NCBI GenBank assembly: GCA_937902805.1
Contig: CALEMB010000187.1
Coordinates: forward strand, 1-25,314
Source: an uncultured Bacteroidales bacterium
Lineage (GTDB): Bacteria; Bacteroidota; Bacteroidia; Bacteroidales; F082
DNA: 25,314 nt
Direction: 5' to 3'
Part shown: piece after piece, positions 1 through 5,566 of the stretch
How the letters are laid out: the number at the start of each line of letters is the position of its first letter
Position numbering within the stretch: position 1 is the stretch's first letter
The notes under the pieces: generated by a model
The model's database searches: none
What the model was told of the DNA's origin: nothing
What the model saw: only the letters and a program-made list of their open reading frames with translations
Translations under genes and position numbers: made by a program

Positions 1-86
1 ACTGCAAAGATAAACAAATTTTTTGGTTTTCGAAAGGTTTTTGCTCGAAAAAAGGTGGTGGCGAACGTTGAATTTGTCTTTGCAGT
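1..86. promoter_or_regulatory. inverted repeat with outward promoter-like elements at the window edge
   Basis: The ten bases at 1-10 (ACTGCAAAGA) are repeated inverted at 77-86 (TCTTTGCAGT). Read on the minus strand, 12-5 gives TATCTTTG, an exact match to the Bacteroidetes -7 consensus TAnnTTTG. On the plus strand 75-82 gives TGTCTTTG, one mismatch. The left element would serve a minus-strand gene lying outside the window. No coding sequence is visible in 1-372 apart from the leader elements listed separately; 87-184 holds nothing else I recognise except a short GGGAC-type repeat. Confidence 0.35.
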
Positions 87-125
87 CATTTAAGTAACTT
101 TTCAACATTAAGCTACATGATTTTT

Positions 126-147
126 GACGCGGGACTTGGGGACACGA
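126..147. repeat. short GGGAC-type degenerate repeat
   Basis: The stretch reads as GACGCGG, GACTTGG, GGACACG in successive near-heptads. A similar string occurs at 2272-2303 between pyrI and lemA. No coding role is evident in either place. It may belong to the same class of short tandem repeats seen around the four-helix-bundle gene, but the match is loose. Confidence 0.3.
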
Positions 148-210
148 TTTAGGATACAATATTTGGAATAATTTTTTACCCAAGTTTCGGTCAGAAACCA
201 AAAACTTTAT

Positions 211-218
211 TATTTTTG
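211..218 (+). promoter_or_regulatory. pyrBI promoter, -7 element
   Basis: TATTTTTG at 211-218 matches the Bacteroidetes -7 consensus TAnnTTTG exactly. A good -33 TTTG is not present at the expected distance; the nearest candidate is TTTC at 185-188. If used, transcription would start near 225 and give a leader of roughly 150 nt before pyrB, containing the hairpins and terminator described next. Confidence 0.45.
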
Positions 219-222
219 CAGT

Positions 223-282
223 CCGATGAGATACCAAAACAAGCCATCGGAAAAGATTATCTGCACGGAATCAACTGATTCC
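223..282 (+). promoter_or_regulatory. pyrBI leader hairpins
   Basis: Two inverted repeats lie between the putative promoter and the attenuator. CCGATG at 223-228 pairs with CATCGG at 245-250. GGAATCA at 267-273 pairs with TGATTCC at 276-282, a perfect 16-base palindrome-like element. Their position in the leader suggests RNA structure that could compete with or precede the terminator. No known riboswitch fold is recognised. Confidence 0.4.
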
Positions 283-312
283 ACTACCTTGGATTTCCTT
301 ATTCCCCATATT

Positions 313-342
313 GGCGGCCCAATTGCAGGCCGTCTTTTTTTT
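313..342 (+). terminator. attenuator-like intrinsic terminator before pyrB
   Basis: GGCGGCC at 313-319 pairs with GGCCGTC at 328-334 (one G-T wobble) around an 8-base loop, followed directly by eight T residues at 335-342. The tract ends 30 bases before the pyrB start codon. No gene end lies upstream in the window, so the terminator most likely attenuates the pyr transcript. In enteric bacteria pyrBI is controlled by a UTP-sensitive leader attenuator; a similar role here is inference. Confidence 0.65.
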
Positions 343-372
343 GCCAAAACAACAAATTAAAACCATACGCCT

Positions 373-1293
373 ATGTCAATTTCACTGAAAAACCGCAGCC
401 TGATTTCCATCAGCGACTATACGCCGGATGAAATCTGCCACGTTCTCGACATCGCCGAGGACTTTGAGAAAAACCCGCACCAGAACCTGCTGAACGGCCG
501 CATCATCGCCTCTCTGTTCTTCGAGCCTTCCACCCGCACGCGCCTGAGCTTCGAGACAGCCATCCAACTGCTGGGCGGCAACGTCATCGGCTTCAGCAGC
601 ACGGCTGGAACCAGCATCCAGAAGGGCGAATCGCTCGCCGACACCATCACCATGGTGGCCTCTTACGCCGACCTCATCGTGATGCGCAATCCCATCGAAG
701 GCTCAGCACGCTTTGCCTCCGAAGTGTCGAAGGTGCCGGTCATCAACGCCGGCGACGGTGCCAACCAGCACCCCACCCAGTGTATGCTCGACCTCTACAG
801 CATCCGCAAGACGCAGGGCACGCTCGAAAACCTTGAAATCACCCTCGTCGGCGACCTGAAATACGGCCGCACCGTCCACAGCCTCGTTGAGGCCATGTGC
901 AACTTCAACGCGAAGTTCAACCTCGTCTCGCCCGTCGAGCTGAAGCTGCCGAGCGTCGTCAAACAACACATCAAGGACCGCAACCTTGAGTATCACCAAT
1001 ACACCGAGCTGGAGGACGCTATCCCCCACTCCGACATCATCTATATGACCCGCATCCAGCGCGAGCGCTTCCCCGACCCCGAAGAATACGAGAAGGTGAA
1101 GAACTCCTACGTGCTGCGCAACGCCATGTTGGAAAACTCGAAGCCCAACTGCCGTGTGCTGCACCCGCTGCCGCGCGTCAACGAAATCCACGTCGACGTC
1201 GACGCCAACCCGAAGGCCTACTACTTCCAGCAGGCACAAAACGGCGTCTATGCCCGCCAAGCACTTATCGCTTCTATCCTGGGATTGAAGTGA
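373..1293 (+). CDS. pyrB: aspartate carbamoyltransferase catalytic subunit
   Basis: This enzyme condenses carbamoyl phosphate with L-aspartate to give N-carbamoyl-aspartate, the committed step of pyrimidine synthesis in the cytosol. The 306-residue product has the usual family length. It shows the carbamoyl-phosphate loop STRTR at residues 53-57, the mobile-loop QKGES around 83-87 with Lys84, HPTQ at 133-136 and HPLPR at 264-268. The start at 373 gives a standard N-terminus (NRSLISISDYT). The regulatory subunit gene pyrI lies 507 bases downstream, separated by an inserted four-helix-bundle gene, so the product probably forms the allosteric holoenzyme. Expression is likely affected by the terminator at 313-342. 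Identification is secure. Confidence 0.98.
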   Translation: MSISLKNRSLISISDYTPDEICHVLDIAEDFEKNPHQNLLNGRIIASLFFEPSTRTRLSFETAIQLLGGNVIGFSSTAGTSIQKGESLADTITMVASYADLIVMRNPIEGSARFASEVSKVPVINAGDGANQHPTQCMLDLYSIRKTQGTLENLEITLVGDLKYGRTVHSLVEAMCNFNAKFNLVSPVELKLPSVVKQHIKDRNLEYHQYTELEDAIPHSDIIYMTRIQRERFPDPEEYEKVKNSYVLRNAMLENSKPNCRVLHPLPRVNEIHVDVDANPKAYYFQQAQNGVYARQALIASILGLK

Positions 1294-1323
1294 TTCAAAA
1301 TTTAAAATTTAAAATTCAAAATT
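1294..1323. repeat. left heptad array of the four-helix-bundle gene
   Basis: Four 7-base units TTCAAAA, TTTAAAA, TTTAAAA, TTCAAAA fill the space between the pyrB stop codon and the start codon of the next gene. On the minus strand, in a shifted phase, they read AATTTTG or AATTTTA. This is the inverted counterpart of the array at 1735-1789, so the gene between them has imperfect inverted heptad flanks. Confidence 0.75.
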
Positions 1324-1734
1324 ATGGCAAGCTATAAAAAGTTTGAAGACTTACCCATTTGGCAAGAAGCTCGCGATTTCTCAAAAAAGGTATTTTGGGC
1401 TTCCAAAGAGGGTGAATTTTCAAAAGAGTTTCGTCTGTGTTCCCAAATCAGAGCTTCATCTGGTTCAATTATGGACAACATAGCCGAAGGTTTCGAGAGA
1501 AACGGCAATGGAGAGTTTAAGCAATTCCTATACGTTGCAAAAGGCTCGTGCGGTGAATCTCGAAGCCAACTCTACCGTGCTTTTGATTACGGATACTTGC
1601 CAGAAGATCAATTTGAAGCATTAAAGTCCCAATCAGAAGAAATATCTAAATCTATAAGCAGCTTTATCGAGTATTTGCAAAGTTCGGAAATCAAAGGAGC
1701 AAAGTACAAATCTCCCACCATCTCCGATCAATAA
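1324..1734 (+). CDS. four-helix-bundle protein (S23 / 23S rRNA intervening-sequence protein family)
   Basis: The 136-residue product is almost entirely predicted helix and has the family hallmarks: an N-terminal KFEDLPIWQEARDFSKKVF segment (about residues 5-24), then SQIRASSGSIMDNIAEGFER (about 41-60), then a segment containing KQFLYVAKGSCGESRSQLYRA. The fold is a four-helix bundle known from proteins encoded in spirochaete 23S rRNA intervening sequences and from the Avd accessory proteins of diversity-generating retroelements. The role of free-standing copies is unknown; nucleic-acid binding is often suspected. Here it sits in neither an rRNA gene nor a retroelement but between pyrB and pyrI, with heptad arrays abutting both ends of the coding sequence, so it looks like inserted cargo. 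The family call is firm; the function is not known. Confidence 0.9.
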   Translation: MASYKKFEDLPIWQEARDFSKKVFWASKEGEFSKEFRLCSQIRASSGSIMDNIAEGFERNGNGEFKQFLYVAKGSCGESRSQLYRAFDYGYLPEDQFEALKSQSEEISKSISSFIEYLQSSEIKGAKYKSPTISDQ

Positions 1735-1789
1735 ATTTTAAATCTTAAATCTTAAATCTTAAATCTTAAATCTTAAATCTTAAATCTTA
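1735..1789. repeat. right heptad array of the four-helix-bundle gene
   Basis: Seven perfect tandem copies of AATCTTA occupy 1741-1789, preceded by a variant unit AATTTTA that begins on the last base of the stop codon. The array ends 11 bases before the pyrI start. The first unit equals a phase-shifted reverse complement of the left-array unit, so left and right arrays are inverted relative to each other. Confidence 0.9.
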
Positions 1790-1800
1790 AATACAAGAAC

Positions 1801-2268
1801 ATGGAAAAAAGAAAAGAGTTAGTCGTTTCCGCCATTGAGAACGGCACCGTCATCGACCATATCCCCGCCGACAAAGTGTTCCAAGTCGTCAAGATCCTGG
1901 GCTTGGAGAAAGTCAGCACCCCCGTATATTTCGGCACCAACGTGGAAAGCAAGAAATACGGCACCAAGGGCTTCATCAAGGCCTCCAACAAATTCTTTGA
2001 GCCTGAAGACGTCAACAAGATTGCCCTTGTCGCCCCCACGGCTTCCATCATCGAAATCAAGGACTTCGAAGTCATCAACAAGCAAACCGTGACCATCCCC
2101 GACCACATCGAGCACATCGTGAAGTGCTTCAACCCGAACTGCGTCACCAACAAGGAGCACGACGTGCCTACCAAGTTCACCGTCATCAAGGACGCAGAGG
2201 GCAACATCAAGCTGCACTGCCATTATTGCGAGAAGAACACCACGCAAGACAAGTTGGAATTCATCTGA
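1801..2268 (+). CDS. pyrI: aspartate carbamoyltransferase regulatory subunit
   Basis: This is the non-catalytic subunit of aspartate carbamoyltransferase, which binds ATP, CTP or UTP and transmits feedback control to PyrB. The 155-residue product has the family length. The N-terminal allosteric domain carries GTVIDHI at residues 15-21. The C-terminal zinc domain has Cys109, Cys114, Cys140 and Cys143 in a C-x4-C...C-x2-C pattern, which holds the interface with the catalytic chain. The gene would normally follow pyrB closely; here the four-helix-bundle insertion separates them, and the heptad array lies just upstream of the start. No clear ribosome-binding site is visible, as is common in Bacteroidetes. 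Identification is secure. Confidence 0.97.
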   Translation: MEKRKELVVSAIENGTVIDHIPADKVFQVVKILGLEKVSTPVYFGTNVESKKYGTKGFIKASNKFFEPEDVNKIALVAPTASIIEIKDFEVINKQTVTIPDHIEHIVKCFNPNCVTNKEHDVPTKFTVIKDAEGNIKLHCHYCEKNTTQDKLEFI

Positions 2269-2271
2269 TTT

Positions 2272-2303
2272 GGACACGGGACTTTGGGACTGCGAGACGC
2301 GAG
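2272..2303. repeat. GGGAC-type degenerate repeat between pyrI and lemA
   Basis: The string consists of successive GAC-starting units (GACACGG, GACTTTGG, GACTGCGA, GACGCGAG) in the 77-base gap between pyrI and lemA. A related string is at 126-147. The period drifts between 7 and 8 bases. No open reading frame or stem-loop explains it. Confidence 0.35.
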
Positions 2304-2345
2304 GCCGTCCGCCAGTCTAAAGTTCCGCATCAACAAACGATTATT

Positions 2346-2924
2346 ATGAAGAAAACTTGGATTATCATCGGCGTCGTTGTGGCGGTCATCCTCATTTGGG
2401 GTATTGGCACCTACAATGGCTTCGTGCAAAAGCAGGAAAACATGGCTAAGGCTTGGGGGCAGGTGGAGAACGTCTACCAGCGCCGCGCCGACCTTGTGCC
2501 TAACCTCGTCGCCGTAGTGAAAAACTATGCCGAATACGAGCAAGGCACCATCCTCGCCGTCACAGAAGCCCGTGCCAAAGCAGCCAGAGTTACCGTCAAC
2601 ACGGAAAACTTCGACGAGACCGAATTCGCCAACTTTGTATCGGCGCAAGACGAATTGGGCAACGCCATGAACCGCCTCATCGTCACGATGGAGAACTACC
2701 CCGATCTGAAGGCCAGCGACAACTACCTCACCTTGCAGGCGCAGCTGACGGGTTGCGAGAACCGCATCCTTACCGAACGTCAGCGCTTCAACGAGGCGGC
2801 CCAGGTCTACAACCAAAGCGTCCGCAAGTTCCCGAGCAGCATCATCGCCAACATGTTCGGCTTCGAGAAGCGGCCTTATTTTGAGGCTGATGAAGGGGCT
2901 GACAAGGCGCCGGAGACGTTTTGA
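2346..2924 (+). CDS. lemA: LemA family membrane-anchored protein
   Basis: The 192-residue product starts with a short basic stretch and one hydrophobic helix (about residues 4-22), followed by a long helical domain. Family signatures are QRRADLVPNLVAVVKNYAEYE starting near residue 45 and YLTLQAQLTGCENRI around residues 127-141. LemA proteins are small helical-bundle envelope proteins of unclear function, usually anchored with the N-terminus at the membrane. The reading frame is open upstream to 2124, overlapping pyrI, but the start at 2346 gives the canonical membrane-anchor N-terminus and is preferred. The usual partner genes with TPM domains are not adjacent. The gene may be cotranscribed with pyrBI, and a terminator follows at 2946-2983. 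The family call is firm. Confidence 0.92.
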   Translation: MKKTWIIIGVVVAVILIWGIGTYNGFVQKQENMAKAWGQVENVYQRRADLVPNLVAVVKNYAEYEQGTILAVTEARAKAARVTVNTENFDETEFANFVSAQDELGNAMNRLIVTMENYPDLKASDNYLTLQAQLTGCENRILTERQRFNEAAQVYNQSVRKFPSSIIANMFGFEKRPYFEADEGADKAPETF

Positions 2925-2945
2925 GCGAGTCTTACATTAAAATAG

Positions 2946-2983
2946 AATCGGGCGGAATCCTAATGGGTTTCGCCCGATTTTTT
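2946..2983 (+). terminator. intrinsic terminator after lemA
   Basis: AATCGGGCG at 2946-2954 pairs perfectly with CGCCCGATT at 2971-2979, followed by a run of T residues to 2983. It ends the pyrB-lemA transcription unit. On the minus strand the same stem is followed by a weaker T-rich stretch and may also stop transcripts coming from the Fic gene. Confidence 0.85.
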
Positions 2984-3020
2984 CCAAAATATTGCCAACT
3001 TTGGAAATGGAAAGGCTTTT

Positions 3021-4106
3021 CTATCGTTTTAGTTCATAATACGTACTACGGCCTGTACCTTCTCTGACAATCAAGTCTTTCTGCATAAGGTCTTCTATGT
3101 CGCGCAAAGCGGTATCAGAAGAGCATTTGACCAGTTTTGCCCATTTGGAACTAGTCAACTTACCTTCAAAGCCGTCTAACAGCCTGTTGATGACTTTACG
3201 TTGTCGTTCATTGATTGGTATCTCCCTATGGTTTTCCCAATACTCAGCTTTTGAAATGACCTTTTCAACGACTTGTTCCGTATGATGCAATGCTTCTTCC
3301 ATACAGGACAAGAACCATACAATCCATGGTGTTATATTCATGCCGCCATGCTGGGTTCTCTCCAAGATGTCGTAATACTCTGAACGGCGGTTGCAGAATG
3401 TAGCCGACAAGCTATAGAAACGGTGTATCATGCCGTCGGAGCGAGTCAAGAACATATCAGTTAAGGTACGTGAAATTCTGCCGTTGCCATCGGTGAATGG
3501 ATGGATAGTGACAAACCACAGCGGCACAATGGCAGCCTTGATAATGGGGTCTATGGATTCGGCATCGTTGGCCCATCGGATGAAATCTTCCATTAGTCTT
3601 GGTACTTCCGATGAGGGCGGAGCCTCAAAATGCACTTTCTCGCGCCCCAAAGCTCCCGACACCACCTGCATCGTCTCCTGACCTTCGCGCCACGCGCCAA
3701 CCTTAAACCTTGCACCATGTGGGAACAAAGCAGCATGCCATCCGAACAAACGTTCCGAGCTTAATGGTTTGTTGCAGTTTTTCACTGCATCCACCATCAC
3801 ATTCACGACGCCTTCCACATAACGGTCGCCAGATGGCAGGCCTTCACGTTCCAGGCCCAATTGTCGCGCCACCGACGAACGCACCGATTTTCCATCGAGC
3901 AGGATGCCTTCAATTTTCGAAGACTTCATCAAATCATCGGTCATCACATCAAGGGCTGTATTCAACTCGGTTTCGAAACCCAAGGTGGTGATACGGCCAA
4001 TCAATATCCCCTGTTTAATCCTAACCTCCGACAGAGGTTTTGCCAGTTGTTCGGCATCCCAGATGAAATGCGGCCATTCTGGATGTTGCCAAATGTAAGT
4101 TTCCAT
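3021..4106 (-). CDS. Fic family protein with DUF4172 N-terminus and winged-helix C-terminus
   Basis: Fic proteins transfer AMP or another nucleotide-derived group from a nucleotide to target hydroxyl groups. The catalytic motif HPFTDGNGRISR is at residues 202-213, with catalytic His202 and the phosphate-binding loop intact. The N-terminus (YIWQHPEWPHFIWD) is typical of DUF4172. S62-x3-E66-G67 matches the inhibitory motif [ST]xxxE[GN], placed before the Fic core, as in class II self-inhibited Fic enzymes. Residues from about 296 to 361 look like a winged helix-turn-helix, which could allow DNA binding. An upstream in-frame ATG at 4145 exists, but it would start inside the palindromic promoter region; starting at 4106 gives the standard 361-residue family N-terminus. 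No antitoxin gene is adjacent. The target is unknown. Confidence 0.93.
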   Translation of the reverse strand: METYIWQHPEWPHFIWDAEQLAKPLSEVRIKQGILIGRITTLGFETELNTALDVMTDDLMKSSKIEGILLDGKSVRSSVARQLGLEREGLPSGDRYVEGVVNVMVDAVKNCNKPLSSERLFGWHAALFPHGARFKVGAWREGQETMQVVSGALGREKVHFEAPPSSEVPRLMEDFIRWANDAESIDPIIKAAIVPLWFVTIHPFTDGNGRISRTLTDMFLTRSDGMIHRFYSLSATFCNRRSEYYDILERTQHGGMNITPWIVWFLSCMEEALHHTEQVVEKVISKAEYWENHREIPINERQRKVINRLLDGFEGKLTSSKWAKLVKCSSDTALRDIEDLMQKDLIVREGTGRSTYYELKR

Positions 4107-4118
4107 GTCCAAAAAGAA

Positions 4119-4182
4119 TTTGCGGTGCAAAAATACAATTTTCACCGCAAATTTGCGGCGTAAATGGAAATTTTTCGCCGCA
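4119..4182 (-). promoter_or_regulatory. Fic gene promoter with an operator-like palindrome array
   Basis: On the minus strand, TATTTTTG at 4135-4128 matches the Bacteroidetes -7 element, 22 bases before the Fic start codon. It is surrounded by repeated half-sites: TTTGCGGTG at 4119-4127 with its inverse CACCGCAAA at 4143-4151; the perfect palindrome CCGCAAATTTGCGG at 4145-4158; and GCGGCG at 4155-4160 with CGCCGC at 4176-4181. The arrangement suggests binding of a dimeric repressor, perhaps the winged-helix end of the Fic protein itself. Confidence 0.55.
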
Positions 4183-4206
4183 TTAACTTATTTGTAATTA
4201 TTTTCC

Positions 4207-4214
4207 TATCTTTG
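4207..4214 (+). promoter_or_regulatory. plus-strand promoter -7 element upstream of the DUF1016 gene
   Basis: TATCTTTG at 4207-4214 matches TAnnTTTG exactly. No well-spaced -33 TTTG is present; a TTTG lies at 4191-4194, closer than usual. Transcription from here would read through the repeat-rich leader 4265-4404 into the DUF1016 gene. Confidence 0.4.
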
Positions 4215-4264
4215 TCATCATACATACAAGTTCTGCCAAAGAACTTATTAACCCAAAATAAAAC

Positions 4265-4379
4265 ATAAAAACAAACGCAATAACAACGGGAAGTTGGATT
4301 TCATCATCAATTATGACATTAAGTATCGCATGGGGGATGAGTTGAACACAGATGAAGAATAAAAACAAACGCAATAACA
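4265..4379. repeat. direct-repeat copy 1 plus flanking 21-bp repeats
   Basis: The 56 bases at 4291-4346 are identical to 5511-5566 on the far side of the DUF1016 gene. Copy 1 is itself bracketed by a 21-base direct repeat at 4265-4285 and 4359-4379. Read from 4291 it encodes KLDFIINYDIKYRMGDELN, then TDEE and a stop at 4360-4362; the open frame upstream is short and lacks an ATG. It looks like the tail of a decayed or fragmented gene. The whole gap 4215-4404 holds no complete gene. Confidence 0.8.
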
Positions 4380-4404
4380 TGAACGGACAAATGGATATTA
4401 AGGT

Positions 4405-5472
4405 ATGAAACACGAAATTCAAATTGGCGAACCACAAGCAGAGGAAACTCTGTATGGGGATGTGTGTCAAATTATTGATGGCGCAAGGAACAGGATTGCC
4501 ACATATATGAATACCGAAGTTTGTATGACAAACTGGTATGTAGGCAAACGGATTAAGGAGGATGTGCTGTACAACCAACGCGCCCAATATGGAAAACAAA
4601 TCCTCATGAATCTTTCCGTTCGACTAATCGAGAAATACGGCAGTGGTTGGAGTTTGTACAAGCTCCAACATTGTGTACGCGCTGCGTACACTTTTTCGGA
4701 GGAAGAAATCATGTACGCAACGCGTACACAATTGACATGGACACATCTGCGAACACTTATGAGCGTTAAAGACCCCTTGGAACGCCAGTTCTATGCCCAA
4801 ATGTGTGGCATCGAGCATTGGGACACCCGAACATTGGACGAGAAGATAGACCAGCAACTTTACCAACGGACGGCCATTAGCCGTAAGCCCGAAAATGTTA
4901 TTAGGCAGGAACTGGAAGAGGCAAGGGTTGGAAACCAATTACTGCCCGACATGGTGTTTCGAAGCAGTTATTTTCTTGACATGCTTGGTCTTCCCGATAT
5001 TTTTACAGAAAGAGACCTTGAGGCTGCTATCATCACCCAAATTGAGGATTTCATAAGAGAACTTGGATCAGACTTTACCTTTGTGGCCAGACAGAAGCGT
5101 ATTACCGTGGATGCAACAGATTATTATCTTGACTTGTTGTTTTTCCACAGGGAATTGAGACGTTTGGTAGCCATAGATTTGAAGCTCGGCAAGTTCAAAC
5201 CCGAACATGAAGGGCAAATGCTTCTGTATCTTCGCTATTTGAATCAGAACGAAAGAAAAGAATGGGAAGAATCGCCCATTGGCCTCATTCTCTGTTCGGA
5301 AGGCAACACAGAACATATCGAGTATCTCATGCTGGATGACAACAGCCCGATCAAGGTCGCACAATATTACACACAACTACCTGACAAGAAAGTGCTGGCC
5401 CAGAAATTGAAGAAAGCCATCGCAGTGGCAAGCGAACATTATATTCGCAGCACCAATTTGTCAGATGTCTGA
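4405..5472 (+). CDS. DUF1016 / YhcG-type PDDEXK nuclease domain protein
   Basis: The 355-residue product has the two-part layout of the DUF1016 (YhcG) family: an N-terminal helical domain (about residues 15-160, including QLTWTHLRTL near 109-118 and KDPLERQFY near 122-130) and a C-terminal PDDEXK nuclease-like domain (about 180-340). Candidate catalytic residues are Asp243 in YYLDLLFFHR, Asp258 and Lys260 in VAIDLK, and Gln271 in KPEHEGQM. The family is suspected to act on nucleic acids and is common in accessory regions beside restriction or toxin-antitoxin genes; no restriction-modification subunits are seen here. The gene is bracketed by 56-bp direct repeats, and three palindromes fall within codons 81-108. 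The start at 4405 has no obvious ribosome-binding site. The family call is firm; the role is unproven. Confidence 0.92.
   Translation: MKHEIQIGEPQAEETLYGDVCQIIDGARNRIATYMNTEVCMTNWYVGKRIKEDVLYNQRAQYGKQILMNLSVRLIEKYGSGWSLYKLQHCVRAAYTFSEEEIMYATRTQLTWTHLRTLMSVKDPLERQFYAQMCGIEHWDTRTLDEKIDQQLYQRTAISRKPENVIRQELEEARVGNQLLPDMVFRSSYFLDMLGLPDIFTERDLEAAIITQIEDFIRELGSDFTFVARQKRITVDATDYYLDLLFFHRELRRLVAIDLKLGKFKPEHEGQMLLYLRYLNQNERKEWEESPIGLILCSEGNTEHIEYLMLDDNSPIKVAQYYTQLPDKKVLAQKLKKAIAVASEHYIRSTNLSDV
4646..4728. repeat. three palindromes inside the DUF1016 coding sequence
   Basis: Within 83 bases there are three inverted repeats. 4646-4669 has arms GTTGGAG and CTCCAAC around the inner palindrome TTGTACAA. 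4673-4691 is GTGTACGC, gct, GCGTACAC. 4712-4728 is TGTACGC, aac, GCGTACA. The second and third share the core TACGC-n3-GCGTA and lie 38 bases apart. They overlay codons 81-108, so they coexist with a conserved protein segment. Confidence 0.7.
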
Positions 5473-5504
5473 CACTATAATGTTTGCGACAAATCGCAAA
5501 CATT
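5459..5504. repeat. two inverted repeats at the end of the DUF1016 gene
   Basis: TGTCAGA at 5459-5465 and TCTGACA at 5468-5474 form an inverted repeat over the stop codon. It is followed by a perfect 11-bp stem, AATGTTTGCGA at 5479-5489 with TCGCAAACATT at 5494-5504, around a CAAA loop. No T tract follows, so it is not a standard terminator. The left arm contains AATGTTTG, one mismatch from TAnnTTTG, so it may also overlap a promoter for the operon starting at 5599. Confidence 0.6.
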
Positions 5505-5510
5505 GACGGA

Positions 5511-5566
5511 AAGTTGGATTTCATCATCAATTATGACATTAAGTATCGCATGGGGGATGAGTTGAA
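5511..5566. repeat. direct-repeat copy 2
   Basis: These 56 bases are identical to 4291-4346. The reading frame again encodes KLDFIINYDIKYRMGDELN, here followed by EE and a stop at 5574-5576. The copy lies 33 bases before the start of the DUF3644 gene, as copy 1 lies 59 bases before the DUF1016 gene. Recombination between the copies would delete the DUF1016 gene. Confidence 0.9.

Noticed and set aside
1324..1734. Four-helix-bundle protein as the Avd protein of a diversity-generating retroelement
   Set aside because: No reverse transcriptase, template repeat or variable repeat is found nearby; the fold alone is shared by many free-standing copies.
1741..1789. Heptad array as a CRISPR
   Set aside because: The units are 7 bases in uninterrupted tandem with no spacers, and no cas genes are present.
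2124..2924. Longer LemA reading frame beginning at 2124
   Set aside because: It would overlap pyrI by 145 bases out of frame and give LemA a non-homologous N-terminus before the membrane anchor; 2346 fits the family.
4107..4145. Longer Fic start at 4145
   Set aside because: It begins inside the palindromic promoter region upstream of the -7 element; the 4106 start gives the usual N-terminus.
4198..4599. Minus-strand 133-codon frame upstream of and within the DUF1016 gene
   Set aside because: It overlaps the conserved DUF1016 coding region and the direct repeat, and has no recognisable domain.
5479..5504. Integron attC-like recombination site
   Set aside because: No integrase gene and no conserved R-box core sites; it is a plain perfect stem with a four-base loop.
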